Source: Actibacterium mucosum KCTC 23349
GTDB taxonomy: Bacteria > Pseudomonadota > Alphaproteobacteria > Rhodobacterales > Rhodobacteraceae
Direction: 5' to 3'
Assembly (NCBI RefSeq): GCF_000647975.1
Contig: NZ_JFKE01000005.1
Span: 124,001 to 188,000 of the forward strand
DNA: 64,000 bases
The notes under the pieces were generated by a model that worked only from the letters and a program-made list of their open reading frames with translations, was not told where the DNA came from and made no database searches. Of the stretch, positions 17,840 to 26,605 are shown one piece after another. Made by a program: the position numbers and the translations under genes. Position 1 is the stretch's first letter. Every line of letters begins with the position of its first letter.

Positions 17840-19126
17840 TGGTTGCGGCAACAGTTTGGCCAGGGTCAGGGCCATCACCTCGGCGCTGTCCATCATATCG
17901 TCGATGCCGATCCACTCATCCGGTTGATGCGCGAGATCCAGAATGCCCGGCCCGTACGCGATACAATTGTCCAAACCGCCGATCTGGGTGACGTGCTTGT
18001 GGTCATAGGTTCCGGGAGAGACAACGTATTGCGGCTGCGTTTGCAGCACCTCTTCGATGGCGCTGGCCACGGTGCGCACCACCGGCGCGTTACGTTCGGT
18101 CATGGTGGGGATGACCTGAAAGAGGTCGCGGATTTCATAGTCGAACCCGGGGCGGCGCGCGGCGACGCTGTCCAGCATCGCCGTCACCTCGCGCTTTACC
18201 TCGGCCAGGTCTTCTTCGATCAGGAACCGCCGGTCGATGGTGATCTTGCAGCGGTCCGGCACCAGCGGCGTGGGCAGCCCGTGATGGTCGGGGTCAACCG
18301 CCGGCTCGCCGCTGTGCATCGAATTGATGTTCAGCGTTGATTGCCGCGCCCCCTCGGGCACCACCGGCATCTCGGTGCGTTTGCTGGCCAGCAGGGGAAA
18401 CAGCGTCGCCTCCATCTCGTCCAGCACGGCGCCCATATGGCGCACCGCGCAATCACCCAGAAACGGCATCGATCCATGGGCGATGCGGCCCTTGGTTTCT
18501 ATCTCGGCCCACCAGACACCGCGATGGCCCAGACAGATACGGTCTTTGTTCAGCGGTTCGGGAATGATCACGTGTTGCACGCGGTCGGGGTTGAAGTACC
18601 CTTTATTGGCCAAAAAGGCCGCGCCCGCATGGCCACCGGATTCCTCGTCGGCGACCGAGCTGACCTCTACCGCGCCGGCATAATCCGGGAACGTGTCCAC
18701 AAATGCCTCGGCCGCGATGATAGAGGTGGCCAGCCCCCCCTTCATATCGCAGGACCCGCGGCCATAGATGCGGCCGTCTTTAACCTCGCCACCAAAGGGG
18801 TCGGTGGTCCAGCCATGGCCCACCTCGACCACGTCGTGGTGGCTGTTGAAATGCACGCATTCGCCGGGGCGGGTGCCTTCGTGGCGGGCAATGAAGTTCC
18901 AGCGCGGGTACTTGTCGCTGTCGGCGGCCTCGCCCCGGGCGCGGATCAGTTCGACCTTGAAACCCTTGGGTTCCATCCGCGCGGCAAGGTATTCGCACAC
19001 GTCCAGATACTTCTCGCCCGGCGGGTTAAGCGAAGGGATGCGGATCAGATCCTGTGTCAGTTTCACAAGATCGTCGCGCCGGGCGGCTATGGCGTCGCGT
19101 AAAGCGTTTTGAACCGGGGTGCTCAT
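17834..19126 (-). CDS. M20 family metallo-amidohydrolase (ArgE/DapE-type deacylase)
   Basis: I take the ATG at 19124-19126 (430 residues); another in-frame ATG 12 codons upstream at 19162 is possible and neither has a strong ribosome site. The zinc-site motifs are clear: FNSHHDVV (His and Asp), GRGSCDMKGGLA (bridging Asp), VADEESGGHAG (catalytic Glu pair), and a C-terminal DHKHVTQIGG His. The fold is a catalytic domain interrupted by a dimerisation domain. The branch is annotated as acetylornithine deacetylase or succinyl-diaminopimelate desuccinylase-like; the true N-acyl amino acid substrate is unknown. It stands alone, divergent from the AAA-ATPase operon. Confidence 0.87.
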   Translation of the reverse strand: MSTPVQNALRDAIAARRDDLVKLTQDLIRIPSLNPPGEKYLDVCEYLAARMEPKGFKVELIRARGEAADSDKYPRWNFIARHEGTRPGECVHFNSHHDVVEVGHGWTTDPFGGEVKDGRIYGRGSCDMKGGLATSIIAAEAFVDTFPDYAGAVEVSSVADEESGGHAGAAFLANKGYFNPDRVQHVIIPEPLNKDRICLGHRGVWWAEIETKGRIAHGSMPFLGDCAVRHMGAVLDEMEATLFPLLASKRTEMPVVPEGARQSTLNINSMHSGEPAVDPDHHGLPTPLVPDRCKITIDRRFLIEEDLAEVKREVTAMLDSVAARRPGFDYEIRDLFQVIPTMTERNAPVVRTVASAIEEVLQTQPQYVVSPGTYDHKHVTQIGGLDNCIAYGPGILDLAHQPDEWIGIDDMMDSAEVMALTLAKLLPQPN

Positions 19127-19257
19127 GCGGTGCAGGTTAGCGACGGTTGGCGCAGAGGCCAATCACGCATTTGCGCCAAAATCGGGTGACGCGCCCCTGC
19201 AACTCGCGCTAACATTGCTTATATATTCACTCGATCACGAATAGTTGAGGAGTTTCG

Positions 19258-20334
19258 ATGGCCGATTTCGATGCACAGATCCGCGACAGCCAGGCCCAGG
19301 TGGCCGATGCGCAGGCAAAAATTGCTGAACTGACCGGGCGGATCGAAACCGCGCGCCAGAAAATGGCCAGCGGCGATGACATTGCCATCGATATCGAAAA
19401 CGCCTCGCTGGACGATGTGCACGCCCATACCGAGCTGATGAATGCCAATATCGCCGAGCTGATCATGGGGCTGGACGATGTGACGGCCGGGTTCTCCAAA
19501 GACTTTGACGAGCTGCGCAACAAAACCGGCATGGAGAGCTTTATTGGCATCTTCGCACGCGGCAAGGCCGAGGCGATGCGCCAGGAACGGCTGCGCAGCG
19601 CGTCGATTGACGACAAGTTGCAGGACCTGATCGCGAAATCGGACAGCATCGTGCAATTGCTCGAAGGGCAGTTGGCCGTGTTGAACGAGCAAAAGGAAAG
19701 CGTCGAGACAAACCTGTCCGGCACGCTGGACGAGCGCGAGGCGACGGTGGCGACGCTGGAATCGGTGCGGGCCGAGATTCAGGGGATGGATCCGCAGATC
19801 ATCACGCTGGAAAACAAGATTTCAGTCGAACAGGACGCCGCTGCCCGCACGCAGCTGGAAAGCGAACTGGCCGCGCTGAACGCGAAATATAACGAACTGG
19901 TGCAGGACGAGCAGGTCAAGCTGGCCAAATCGCAGACGCTGGAACGCTATATCGAAAAGGGCAAAAGCTGGGTCGACAGCCTGCAGAACCAGGCCGCCAC
20001 GCAGATGGTGCTGATCAACAAGTTGCAGACAGACACCAAGCAGCGGGTGGTGCTGTATGACGCGCTGACCAAGTCGTTGAAAACCGCGCAGCAGCAGGAC
20101 GTAGCGCACCGGATCAACGAGATCGGCGTGCAGACCGACAAAGAAGCACAGGCCGCGATGGCCGCCATTGGCTCGGCCACCAACGCGCGGATGGCCGAGA
20201 TGATGGAAGCGCATGAGGATCACATGGTCTTTGCCCGCAAGGTGTTGGAGCAAAAGGCGAAATCCGACGAACGCTTTGCCCGCCGTTTCGCCGCGATTGT
20301 CGAGAAGCACGACAAGAACCTGTATGGTGGATAG
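19258..20334 (+). CDS. Coiled-coil protein of the AAA-ATPase operon
   Basis: The 358-residue protein starts at an ATG after TTGAGGAGTTTCG. It has no signal peptide. Nearly the whole chain is heptad-rich: residues about 1-40 (SQAQVADAQAKIAELTG), about 130-240 (QLAVLNEQKESVETNL, LESELAALNAKYNELV) and a C-terminal helical stretch with MAEMMEAHEDHMVFARKVLEQKAKSDERF. It slightly recalls the helical TelA/KlaA toxic-anion-resistance proteins, but I cannot place it there with confidence. It overlaps the next gene by 11 bp. As first gene of the operon it probably supplies the oligomeric scaffold for the ATPase; this is inference. Confidence 0.8.
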   Translation: MADFDAQIRDSQAQVADAQAKIAELTGRIETARQKMASGDDIAIDIENASLDDVHAHTELMNANIAELIMGLDDVTAGFSKDFDELRNKTGMESFIGIFARGKAEAMRQERLRSASIDDKLQDLIAKSDSIVQLLEGQLAVLNEQKESVETNLSGTLDEREATVATLESVRAEIQGMDPQIITLENKISVEQDAAARTQLESELAALNAKYNELVQDEQVKLAKSQTLERYIEKGKSWVDSLQNQAATQMVLINKLQTDTKQRVVLYDALTKSLKTAQQQDVAHRINEIGVQTDKEAQAAMAAIGSATNARMAEMMEAHEDHMVFARKVLEQKAKSDERFARRFAAIVEKHDKNLYGG

Positions 20335-20569
20335 GTCTTTGCGTCGCGGAGGTCTGTTTCTGATTGCTTTGGTATTCTTGTTTTCTGGCCTGACTCATCT
20401 GGCGTGGCAGAACGATTGGACATTTTGGCCCGATGTCACGGCCTCGCAGTTTGCTGCGGTGGGCCTAGTCGGTGTTTTGGTCTACGAACTCGCGGCGGTT
20501 GTTTTCGGCTGGTTAGCCACGGTAACCAAGCGCGCGTTCGGTCAATTGAAGGGTCGAAACAATGACTGA
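20324..20569 (+). CDS. Small two-helix membrane protein
   Basis: The 81-residue product starts at an ATG inside the end of the coiled-coil gene (overlap 20324-20334) and ends 8 bp into the next gene, so it is translationally coupled on both sides. It has a basic N-terminus (MVDRSLRRGG), one hydrophobic span (LFLIALVFLFSGLTHLAW), a short loop and a second span (AVGLVGVLVYELAAVVFGWLA), then a basic tail. A longer frame starting upstream at 20213 is open but not favoured. Family unknown. Confidence 0.75.
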   Translation: MVDRSLRRGGLFLIALVFLFSGLTHLAWQNDWTFWPDVTASQFAAVGLVGVLVYELAAVVFGWLATVTKRAFGQLKGRNND

Positions 20570-21704
20570 TACCGACCTTACCCGTGACCATACTGGTCTG
20601 ACCGAAACCTTTGCCGCCCGGCGGTATTTTCGCAAGTTCGAGATGATCACCACCCATCTGGACCGCGTGGCGGCGGCGATGGGGCAGGAAGGGCGGTTCT
20701 CGCGCACAGAGTTGGACGTGGTGCGGGCCTATGTCGGGCTGTTGGCCAATACGTTTAACGCGTTGGCGGGCAAATACCTGATGACCGGGCGCGACACGGG
20801 GCAGTTTTTTGGCAGCCTAGCCATTGACCGGCGCGAAAGCGGGTTTCCGGTGGCGGCCGAGCTGTTGACCATGGCCAATGACGCGCAACAGGCCGAGCGG
20901 CATTTGCGCAATATGCCCAGCGTGGCCGAATACAAATCGCAGATGGTGGGCCAGATCGTGGGCCAGCTGCAGATCCCCACGCGGCTGCAATTCGCGCTGT
21001 CGCAGCGGCTTTACTATGAAGAGCTGCAAAAGGGCGCACTGTTCTGGGCGCAGAACGATCCTCAAGCCATTTGGCGCGGCAATAATGGCGACGAACGGCG
21101 CAATCCGCGGCGGCGGTTCCTGCTGCATTGGGCCGTATATGACAGCCAGGTCAACCTGCCGGTGATCTACCTGATGGAGGTCGAGGATACCGGCAAGCGT
21201 GGTTTGCCCAAGGACGAATACCGCTGGCCCGAGGTGCAGCGCCACCTGATGGCGCAGGCGATGGCGGGGCTGAAGCTGTTGACCATTGCCAAAGGGTTCG
21301 ACGAAGATTTCGACGACCTGCATCCCAAGTTTCTGCGGCGGATTCATGTGGGGCCAATGCATTCCTCGGCCTTTACGGCGCAAACCGGGCCGCTGCACCA
21401 GGTGCTGGAGGATGCGCGCGCGCCTGCGGGTGAGGATTGGGCGTTGGCCTGGACTGTCGAAGAATTGGAAAGCGAGCGTGTCGACGAAGAACGCAAGGGT
21501 TGGTTCGGCAAGGTAGAACGCGAGGTGTTCGCGCTGGACCCGTTTTCGGGTCGTGGGGCGGAAACCGGGGCCACCCGGATGGAACGCGCCATCATTCTGC
21601 CGCAGCGCCCGTTTCAGGCGCTGGCCGAACTGAACCCGCCAGGGTTTCACGACGTACGCAAATTTGTGGTCAGCCCGGGTGGCCGGGTGCTGAGTTACCG
21701 GTGA
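20562..21704 (+). CDS. Uncharacterised 380-residue protein of the AAA-ATPase operon
   Basis: I do not recognise this family. The soluble 380-residue protein has an N-terminal helical region (FAARRYFRKFEMITTHLDRVAAAMG), a central segment rich in Arg and aromatic residues (NPRRRFLLHWAVYDSQVNLPVIYLMEVEDTG), and conserved-looking blocks RRIHVGPMHSSAFTAQ and ILPQRPFQALAELNPPGFHDVRKFVV near the C-terminus. No signal peptide or membrane span is seen. It begins 8 bp inside the previous gene and precedes the ATPase gene by about 100 bp. It could be a substrate adaptor or partner of the ATPase; that is guesswork from context. Confidence 0.8.
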   Translation: MTDTDLTRDHTGLTETFAARRYFRKFEMITTHLDRVAAAMGQEGRFSRTELDVVRAYVGLLANTFNALAGKYLMTGRDTGQFFGSLAIDRRESGFPVAAELLTMANDAQQAERHLRNMPSVAEYKSQMVGQIVGQLQIPTRLQFALSQRLYYEELQKGALFWAQNDPQAIWRGNNGDERRNPRRRFLLHWAVYDSQVNLPVIYLMEVEDTGKRGLPKDEYRWPEVQRHLMAQAMAGLKLLTIAKGFDEDFDDLHPKFLRRIHVGPMHSSAFTAQTGPLHQVLEDARAPAGEDWALAWTVEELESERVDEERKGWFGKVEREVFALDPFSGRGAETGATRMERAIILPQRPFQALAELNPPGFHDVRKFVVSPGGRVLSYR

Positions 21705-21807
21705 TGCGCCGGGTCGCTCGTCATACCCTTGCGGGCATTTCTCGCTGGTTCCAGCGAAGAGGGCCGCAAGGACCGATAAGCGGATGGGAAAGAGGGAGCC
21801 GATCATC

Positions 21808-23739
21808 ATGAGCCTGCCAACCGACGCGATGGAACTGCCCGAGGGTGAGATCTCCAAACATTACGGGGCCGCCGCCGACATGCTGACCGGTGTGGACCAC
21901 ACCCCGCGCATTGCCAAAGGCAAAGAGGCCCCGGGCCCCGAACGCTCTTCAGGCATCGGCACACGGCGACGCTTCAGGTCCACCACGCCGGGGTTGGTGA
22001 CACGGTCCACCGCGCGGCCCGAAGGTGTGCGGCTGGTTGACCGGATCGAAGGTGCCGATGGCGACGACCCGCTGACCTCGCCCCTGCAGGCCACTGCCCT
22101 GCACGCCCTGCGGCGCGCATTGGCCATCGGCCTTGCGCTGGGTGAAACCTTTGCCGAGGCCACCGGGCTGGCCGAGCTGAAGAAGTCCAACCTGGCCGGC
22201 TCATTGCCGCAGACCCGCGCGGCCGAGTTCGCCGAATTGCTGGCCGCCGAGGCGCTGGTCACCATGGCGGGTTTCGCCAATGCCACCGCCTTTCTGATCG
22301 CCCCGCATCAGGGCGAAACCGCCGTTGAGATTGGCGGCGTCGAAGAGATCCTGACCGACAACGCGCCCCTTGCCTTACATGGCTGCCTGTGGGAGCTGGA
22401 CCAGGACCTCGCCGCCTTTGCCACCACCGACGACACCACCATTGCCACCATCGCCGCCTATGCCGAACAGCTGATGGAGAAACTGGCGATCCGCGCCGGA
22501 TCGGCCCCGCGGCTGGAAGGGTTCGCCGCCGCCAGCTACCGGATCGAGGCCGACGACCTGACGATCAACGGTTTCACGCCCGCCCGCCGCGGCAAGGGCC
22601 AGACCCTGACCATGAGCTTCAAGAAACCCAACGAGGTGGTGGGCAACCACATCGCCAAATACCAGGCGATGAAGCTGGCCAAGATGTTGATGGCCTATGA
22701 TTTTGACCGCAAACTGAACCCTTTTGCCGAGATGGGCGGGTTCATCTTCACCTTCATGGGCGACGGCGCGCCGGGCACGGGCAAAACCACGCTGATCCAG
22801 ATGATGGCCGGCCTGATCAACGACTACGCCCAGAATGCCGGCTACCCGTTCCGCTATCAGAACTTCTCGATCGACCAGATCGACAGCTATCAGGGCAAAT
22901 CCGGCCAGAACGCCAAATCCTTTGTGACCAATGTGCTGGACCCCAACGTCATCGGCTTTGGCACCATCGACGATATCGACCAGATCGCCGGCAAGCGCGG
23001 CGACAAACAGTCCAGCGCCGGTCAGCAAGAGGTCACGGCGGTGTTCATGGAGGCCTTTGCCGGTGCCAACACCGTGGTGCGGGGCAATTGCACCTTTGGC
23101 ATGTTCTCGAACTATCCCGAAAATGTCGACGACGCCCTGCGCCAACGCGCCGGGGCGCGGTTCCTTGTCGACGGCCCACAAACGCGCGAGGATTACATCG
23201 ACATTCTGGCGCTCTTGATGGGCAAGAACCACGACATCCCGCTGGGCGACCACGAACTGTACGCCGCCCAGCAGATCAAGAAAGCCGTCGCCGCCAGTTT
23301 CGAAGGCCACGCCCGCCCGCACGAGGCTGGCCTGCTGGCCGTGTGGGACAGGGTCGAGGCCGAGATCGGCGCGCTGGACACCATCGCCAAGCTGGGCACC
23401 TATCTGAAAGCCATTCAGGCCGCCGACGAACGCTTCACTGGCCGCGCGATCAACAACATCACCGACGCGGTGAAGGTGCGCGCGATGGACTTTGAACTGC
23501 CCGACGAATGGATGGAAAACCCCGAGCTGTTCCTCTTTAAACCCTATGTCGCCAAGCTGGCGATGATCCGCGACATGACGCAGCCGATCACGGTGGAGAT
23601 GGTGGTGCAGGAGATCAACCGCTATGCCGATAGCGAGTTCCGCTATGCCGACAAATCCGACGAGGTGGCAATTGAAAACGCCGTCCGCGACATGCGCCGG
23701 ATGGAAGAGGCGAAGAAACGGTATTTGGGGGGCAAGTGA
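21808..23739 (+). CDS. AAA+ family ATPase with a large N-terminal domain
   Basis: I start it at the ATG at 21808 (AGAGGGAG upstream), giving 643 residues; an ATG eight codons earlier is in frame. The first 300 residues are a helical domain rich in Ala and Glu with no known motif. The ATPase core follows: Walker A GDGAPGTGKTT at residues 318-328, Walker B VIGFGTIDDID near 381-391, then a sensor/second-region segment NYPENVDDALRQRAGARF with a possible arginine finger. A C-terminal helical lid region ends MRRMEEAKKRY. Such single-ring ATPases remodel or disassemble protein complexes. It is the only clear enzyme in this operon, so its neighbours are likely its substrates, adaptors or membrane anchor. 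Confidence 0.85.
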   Translation: MSLPTDAMELPEGEISKHYGAAADMLTGVDHTPRIAKGKEAPGPERSSGIGTRRRFRSTTPGLVTRSTARPEGVRLVDRIEGADGDDPLTSPLQATALHALRRALAIGLALGETFAEATGLAELKKSNLAGSLPQTRAAEFAELLAAEALVTMAGFANATAFLIAPHQGETAVEIGGVEEILTDNAPLALHGCLWELDQDLAAFATTDDTTIATIAAYAEQLMEKLAIRAGSAPRLEGFAAASYRIEADDLTINGFTPARRGKGQTLTMSFKKPNEVVGNHIAKYQAMKLAKMLMAYDFDRKLNPFAEMGGFIFTFMGDGAPGTGKTTLIQMMAGLINDYAQNAGYPFRYQNFSIDQIDSYQGKSGQNAKSFVTNVLDPNVIGFGTIDDIDQIAGKRGDKQSSAGQQEVTAVFMEAFAGANTVVRGNCTFGMFSNYPENVDDALRQRAGARFLVDGPQTREDYIDILALLMGKNHDIPLGDHELYAAQQIKKAVAASFEGHARPHEAGLLAVWDRVEAEIGALDTIAKLGTYLKAIQAADERFTGRAINNITDAVKVRAMDFELPDEWMENPELFLFKPYVAKLAMIRDMTQPITVEMVVQEINRYADSEFRYADKSDEVAIENAVRDMRRMEEAKKRYLGGK

Positions 23740-23876
23740 TGACCAAGGTTGTGGCATTCACCGCTCGGGTCGCCTGCGGCCCGGGCAGCGCCCGACCCTC
23801 CCCCCGGGAGGGCGCTTTCACGCCCACCCAGGGCCGGGCGATGCCCTGTGTAATGGATTCCGGAGTAACCGGTTGA
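23739..23876 (+). CDS. Possible 45-residue bridging ORF within a palindromic repeat
   Basis: An ATG in a TGATG junction with the ATPase stop opens a 45-codon frame that ends in another TGATG junction with the next gene, so ribosomes could pass straight through. The encoded peptide (MTKVVAFTARVACGPGSARP onward) has low complexity, and much of the DNA is palindromic: gggtcgcctgcggcccggg and ccctccccccgggagggcg, the second with ccctcc/ggaggg-type arms. It may be a repeat element that became a translational bridge, or the relic of a lost gene start. A functional protein is doubtful. Confidence 0.35.
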   Translation: MTKVVAFTARVACGPGSARPSPREGAFTPTQGRAMPCVMDSGVTG

Positions 23877-24232
23877 TGCCGATTGTTGTTTTGCTTTTGG
23901 AGTTGACCGAATTGGCGTGTTTTTGCTTGCCTGCCTGGTTTGTCATTCGAAATGCAACGTCCTTGTGGCGTGTGCCTTTGGCCGTTCTTACCGCCATCGG
24001 TGCAAGCTTTGTGGTCGCGATTCCCTTTTTGTGGCTGCTGGTGGTCGTTATGTTCCCCGAAAAGTTCCAAGACGCAGGGCAAGGTATGTTTGCGAGCTTG
24101 GGTTTAGTTGGCATCGCCGCTTTGGGCCGAGTTTTGGAAAACGGATTGCTTTTCTTTTTGATCGGTATCGCGGCGGTGCAACGGGTTGCACTTAACACAA
24201 TGGATCATGCGCGAAGGGCGAAAGCGATATGA
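23876..24232 (+). CDS. Four-helix membrane protein of the AAA-ATPase operon
   Basis: From the ATG at 23876 the product is 118 residues with hydrophobic spans near residues 2-22 (PIVVLLLELTELACFCLPAW), 32-58 (VPLAVLTAIGASFVVAIPF and on), 75-88 and 92-108. It lacks charged motifs that would suggest a transporter or enzyme. GC bias is lower than in its neighbours. Its stop overlaps the next start by ATGA (24229-24232), showing that it is translated with the operon even though it looks like a later arrival. Confidence 0.7.
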   Translation: MPIVVLLLELTELACFCLPAWFVIRNATSLWRVPLAVLTAIGASFVVAIPFLWLLVVVMFPEKFQDAGQGMFASLGLVGIAALGRVLENGLLFFLIGIAAVQRVALNTMDHARRAKAI

Positions 24233-25557
24233 AACGCCTCATCGAAAAAGGTCTGATGTTCGGCAATCTGGTGGAGGTCTCCAGCCCCGTCTTGATTGAC
24301 CGCTATAACCGCGCGTTAAAGCATCTGACGGGTAAAACCACGGCGCTGCCCGATTTCCATATCGACATCTCGGGGTACTCCCCCGAGGTTGGCGACGAGC
24401 TGGGCGATCAGCTGTATCTGAACCCCAATGGCGTGAACCGGCAGTTCATCCTGCTGACCACCGAACAGAAACGCGCGCCTTTGCTGGGCGAGAAGTTCTC
24501 GACCACGCGGCCCTTGCTGCGCCGGTTCATCGACGAAAACGAGCCGCAGCTGTTTGCCCTGACCGCGCAGGATGCGGTGGCGGGCGAGCTGGACAACTCG
24601 GTGTTTGAACTGGGCAGCCCCGACCGGCTGTTCGATATCCGTCGGATCGAAGTTCGTGCCGATACCACCCGCAGCCATGTGGCCAACGCGCAGGTGCTGG
24701 CCGACAAGATCACCCGGTTTCAGACCGCGCCCGATGCGTGGTTCGATGACGTGCTGATCGCCGAGATGATCGCACTGGCCCGTGAAACCGGCGACGTGAC
24801 GCGCAACCCGGTGGCGCTGAGCCCCGTGGCCGCCGAAGATGCCAGTTTCTGGACGGCGCATTTTGGCGGGCTGTACCTCTTTCGCGCCGAGGATAAATCG
24901 GTGGTCATCACCACCGACCCCGAGGTGACGACCAAGGCCGATGCGACCTATCACCTGGATCAACGCAACGCGATTGCGCGGTTTCTGGATGCCAACGGGC
25001 TGGTGGAACCGATCATCAAGGCGCGCGGTGTGAACGGCGCCGCGATCCTGCGGCAAAAGATGGATTTCATCCTGGTGGATGCAGCCGCCGAGCTGGGCCG
25101 TGACGTGCGGGATCGCCGCCAGCTGCGCAGCCTGGCCCAGCAGTTGGGCGAGGCGCTGCCCGATGCCTATCAGGGGCTGGCGGCGACGCTGCGCTGGGCC
25201 GAAGGCGCCGGGCCCTGGCCGCGCATTCCGTCGGATCACCCGGCCTATTTCTATCTGCTGCGCGCCGCCTCGGGGCCCAATCGCGACATGGTCAACCGGC
25301 TGCTGTCCGAGCTGGCGCCGCTGGATGTGCGGCAGCTGTTCATCTGCCACAAGCAGCTGTTTTACCGCACCTATGCTGGCTGGCCCGAGACCAAGAAGGC
25401 ATTCGTCGCCAATTTCCTTGAGGCCGAATATCAGGTAGACAAGGCAGGGGCGCGGGCGGCGTTGTTCGGGGATGAACCGGCGATGGAGCCCGCCGACGAG
25501 CCCGAGGACCTGATCGATATCGTTGGCCCCTGGGGTGCGGTGCGGAGGATGCGATGA
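24229..25557 (+). CDS. DUF6638-like uncharacterised protein
   Basis: The 442-residue soluble protein starts MKRLIEKGLMFGNLVEVSSPVLIDRYNRALKHLTGK and contains FHIDISGYSPEVGDELGD and GVNRQFILLTTEQKRAPLL. From memory this opening belongs to a Rhodobacterales family labelled DUF6638, which I could not verify. No catalytic motif, signal peptide or membrane span is visible; the C-terminal tail is acidic (PADEPEDLIDIVGP). It overlaps both neighbours by ATGA, so it is an integral member of the operon. Function unknown. Confidence 0.78.
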   Translation: MKRLIEKGLMFGNLVEVSSPVLIDRYNRALKHLTGKTTALPDFHIDISGYSPEVGDELGDQLYLNPNGVNRQFILLTTEQKRAPLLGEKFSTTRPLLRRFIDENEPQLFALTAQDAVAGELDNSVFELGSPDRLFDIRRIEVRADTTRSHVANAQVLADKITRFQTAPDAWFDDVLIAEMIALARETGDVTRNPVALSPVAAEDASFWTAHFGGLYLFRAEDKSVVITTDPEVTTKADATYHLDQRNAIARFLDANGLVEPIIKARGVNGAAILRQKMDFILVDAAAELGRDVRDRRQLRSLAQQLGEALPDAYQGLAATLRWAEGAGPWPRIPSDHPAYFYLLRAASGPNRDMVNRLLSELAPLDVRQLFICHKQLFYRTYAGWPETKKAFVANFLEAEYQVDKAGARAALFGDEPAMEPADEPEDLIDIVGPWGAVRRMR

Positions 25558-25838
25558 TCTTTGGCCTGATGCGGAACCTTGTGATCAGCCTGTTGGCGAT
25601 GGCGGTGCTGTATGTGGTGATCTCGATCTATTCGCGGTCGGTCCGGCGCGAGCGGCTGGAAAAGGACGCGGACGTCAAAATCGCCGAGGGCACGCTTGCG
25701 GAATCGGCGCGTGATGGCTTTATCGAGGACGGGATGGCGGCGTATGAGGCATCGCCCCGGCGCAAGCTGATCGCGCTGGTTTTCCTGATCCCGTTCGTGG
25801 TGATCGGGTTGGTCACCTATCTGACGAATTTCTATTGA
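25554..25838 (+). CDS. Small two-span membrane protein
   Basis: The 94-residue product starts in an ATGA overlap with the previous gene. It has an N-terminal span (LVISLLAMAVLYVVISIYS), a charged middle section (RRERLEKDADVKIAEGTLAESARDGFIED) likely in the cytoplasm, and a C-terminal span (LIALVFLIPFVVIGLVTYL). Both ends therefore cross the membrane with a soluble hairpin between. It may anchor the operon's soluble proteins. Family not recognised. Confidence 0.8.
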   Translation: MIFGLMRNLVISLLAMAVLYVVISIYSRSVRRERLEKDADVKIAEGTLAESARDGFIEDGMAAYEASPRRKLIALVFLIPFVVIGLVTYLTNFY

Positions 25839-25848
25839 GGGCTGGGCT

Positions 25849-26499
25849 TTGGTTTACGTGAAATGGACATTCCGGGTGGTGGTGCTGGTGCTGGTGGCGG
25901 CCTTTTTGCACTATACCCTGCCGCAGCGCGACATCGTGCGGATCGTGGGTACCGAGAACCGGCGGGTGGATTTCGGCGAGAACTCGTGGTTCTGGGCGGC
26001 CCCCGATGCGGGCAACGCCACGACCTCCGAACGCGACGTGTTCATCATTCAGACGGTTTACCCTAACGGCAACACGATGGAGTTCCGCAACGAGGATACC
26101 GGCTGGGGCTGGCCGCCTTACTTCAAGCTGGACACGCACAGCCTGCAGACCGAGATGGCAGACCTGGTGTCAACAGCAGAGGAGCCGAAATGGGTGGCGA
26201 TCAAGCATTACGGCTGGCGCAACAATTTTTATACTATCTTCCCTAATGCAGTAGGCGTTCGCGCGGTGGCGGGGCCCGATGTGCGGCTGATCCCGTGGAC
26301 GAACATTGCGATCCTTACGGCGCTGGCGGCGCTGCTGCTGTTTGCCTGGCGGGTCTGGGTGCAGTTCCGCGAACGCACGATCGACCCGCTGATGGATGAT
26401 GTCGAGGTCGCCACCGACGAGGCCCGCGACCGCGCCCGCGGCGTCTGGGGCCGCTTCGCGGGCTGGCTGGGCACGTGGCGGGGCAAACCTCGAAAATAG
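25849..26499 (+). CDS. DUF1523 family membrane-anchored protein
   Basis: The 216-residue protein appears to start at a TTG (MVYVKWTFRVVVLVLVAAF) with GAGG upstream; a GTG three codons later is the alternative. It has an N-terminal span, then HYTLPQRDIVRIVGTENRRVDF, then a probable periplasmic domain with WVAIKHYGWRNNFYTIFPNAV, and a second span (IAILTALAALLLFAWRVWV) with a basic cytoplasmic tail. I recall this pattern as DUF1523, a family without known role found mainly in Rhodobacterales. It is the last gene of the operon. Confidence 0.8.
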   Translation: MVYVKWTFRVVVLVLVAAFLHYTLPQRDIVRIVGTENRRVDFGENSWFWAAPDAGNATTSERDVFIIQTVYPNGNTMEFRNEDTGWGWPPYFKLDTHSLQTEMADLVSTAEEPKWVAIKHYGWRNNFYTIFPNAVGVRAVAGPDVRLIPWTNIAILTALAALLLFAWRVWVQFRERTIDPLMDDVEVATDEARDRARGVWGRFAGWLGTWRGKPRK

Positions 26500-26605
26500 A
26501 GGTTGGCGCGTTTCGCAGGCGGCTTGGCGCAATCGGCGATAACAATCTCTCAGTTAATGCGCAGATTAGGGGCATCCCGAAGTTGCACAGAACTGGAGGT
26601 TCGCC

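Noticed and set aside
20213-20569. A 118-codon version of the small two-span membrane protein
   Set aside because: The extra N-terminal part overlaps the coiled-coil gene in another frame and has shadow composition. The ATG at 20324 fits the overlap pattern of the operon.
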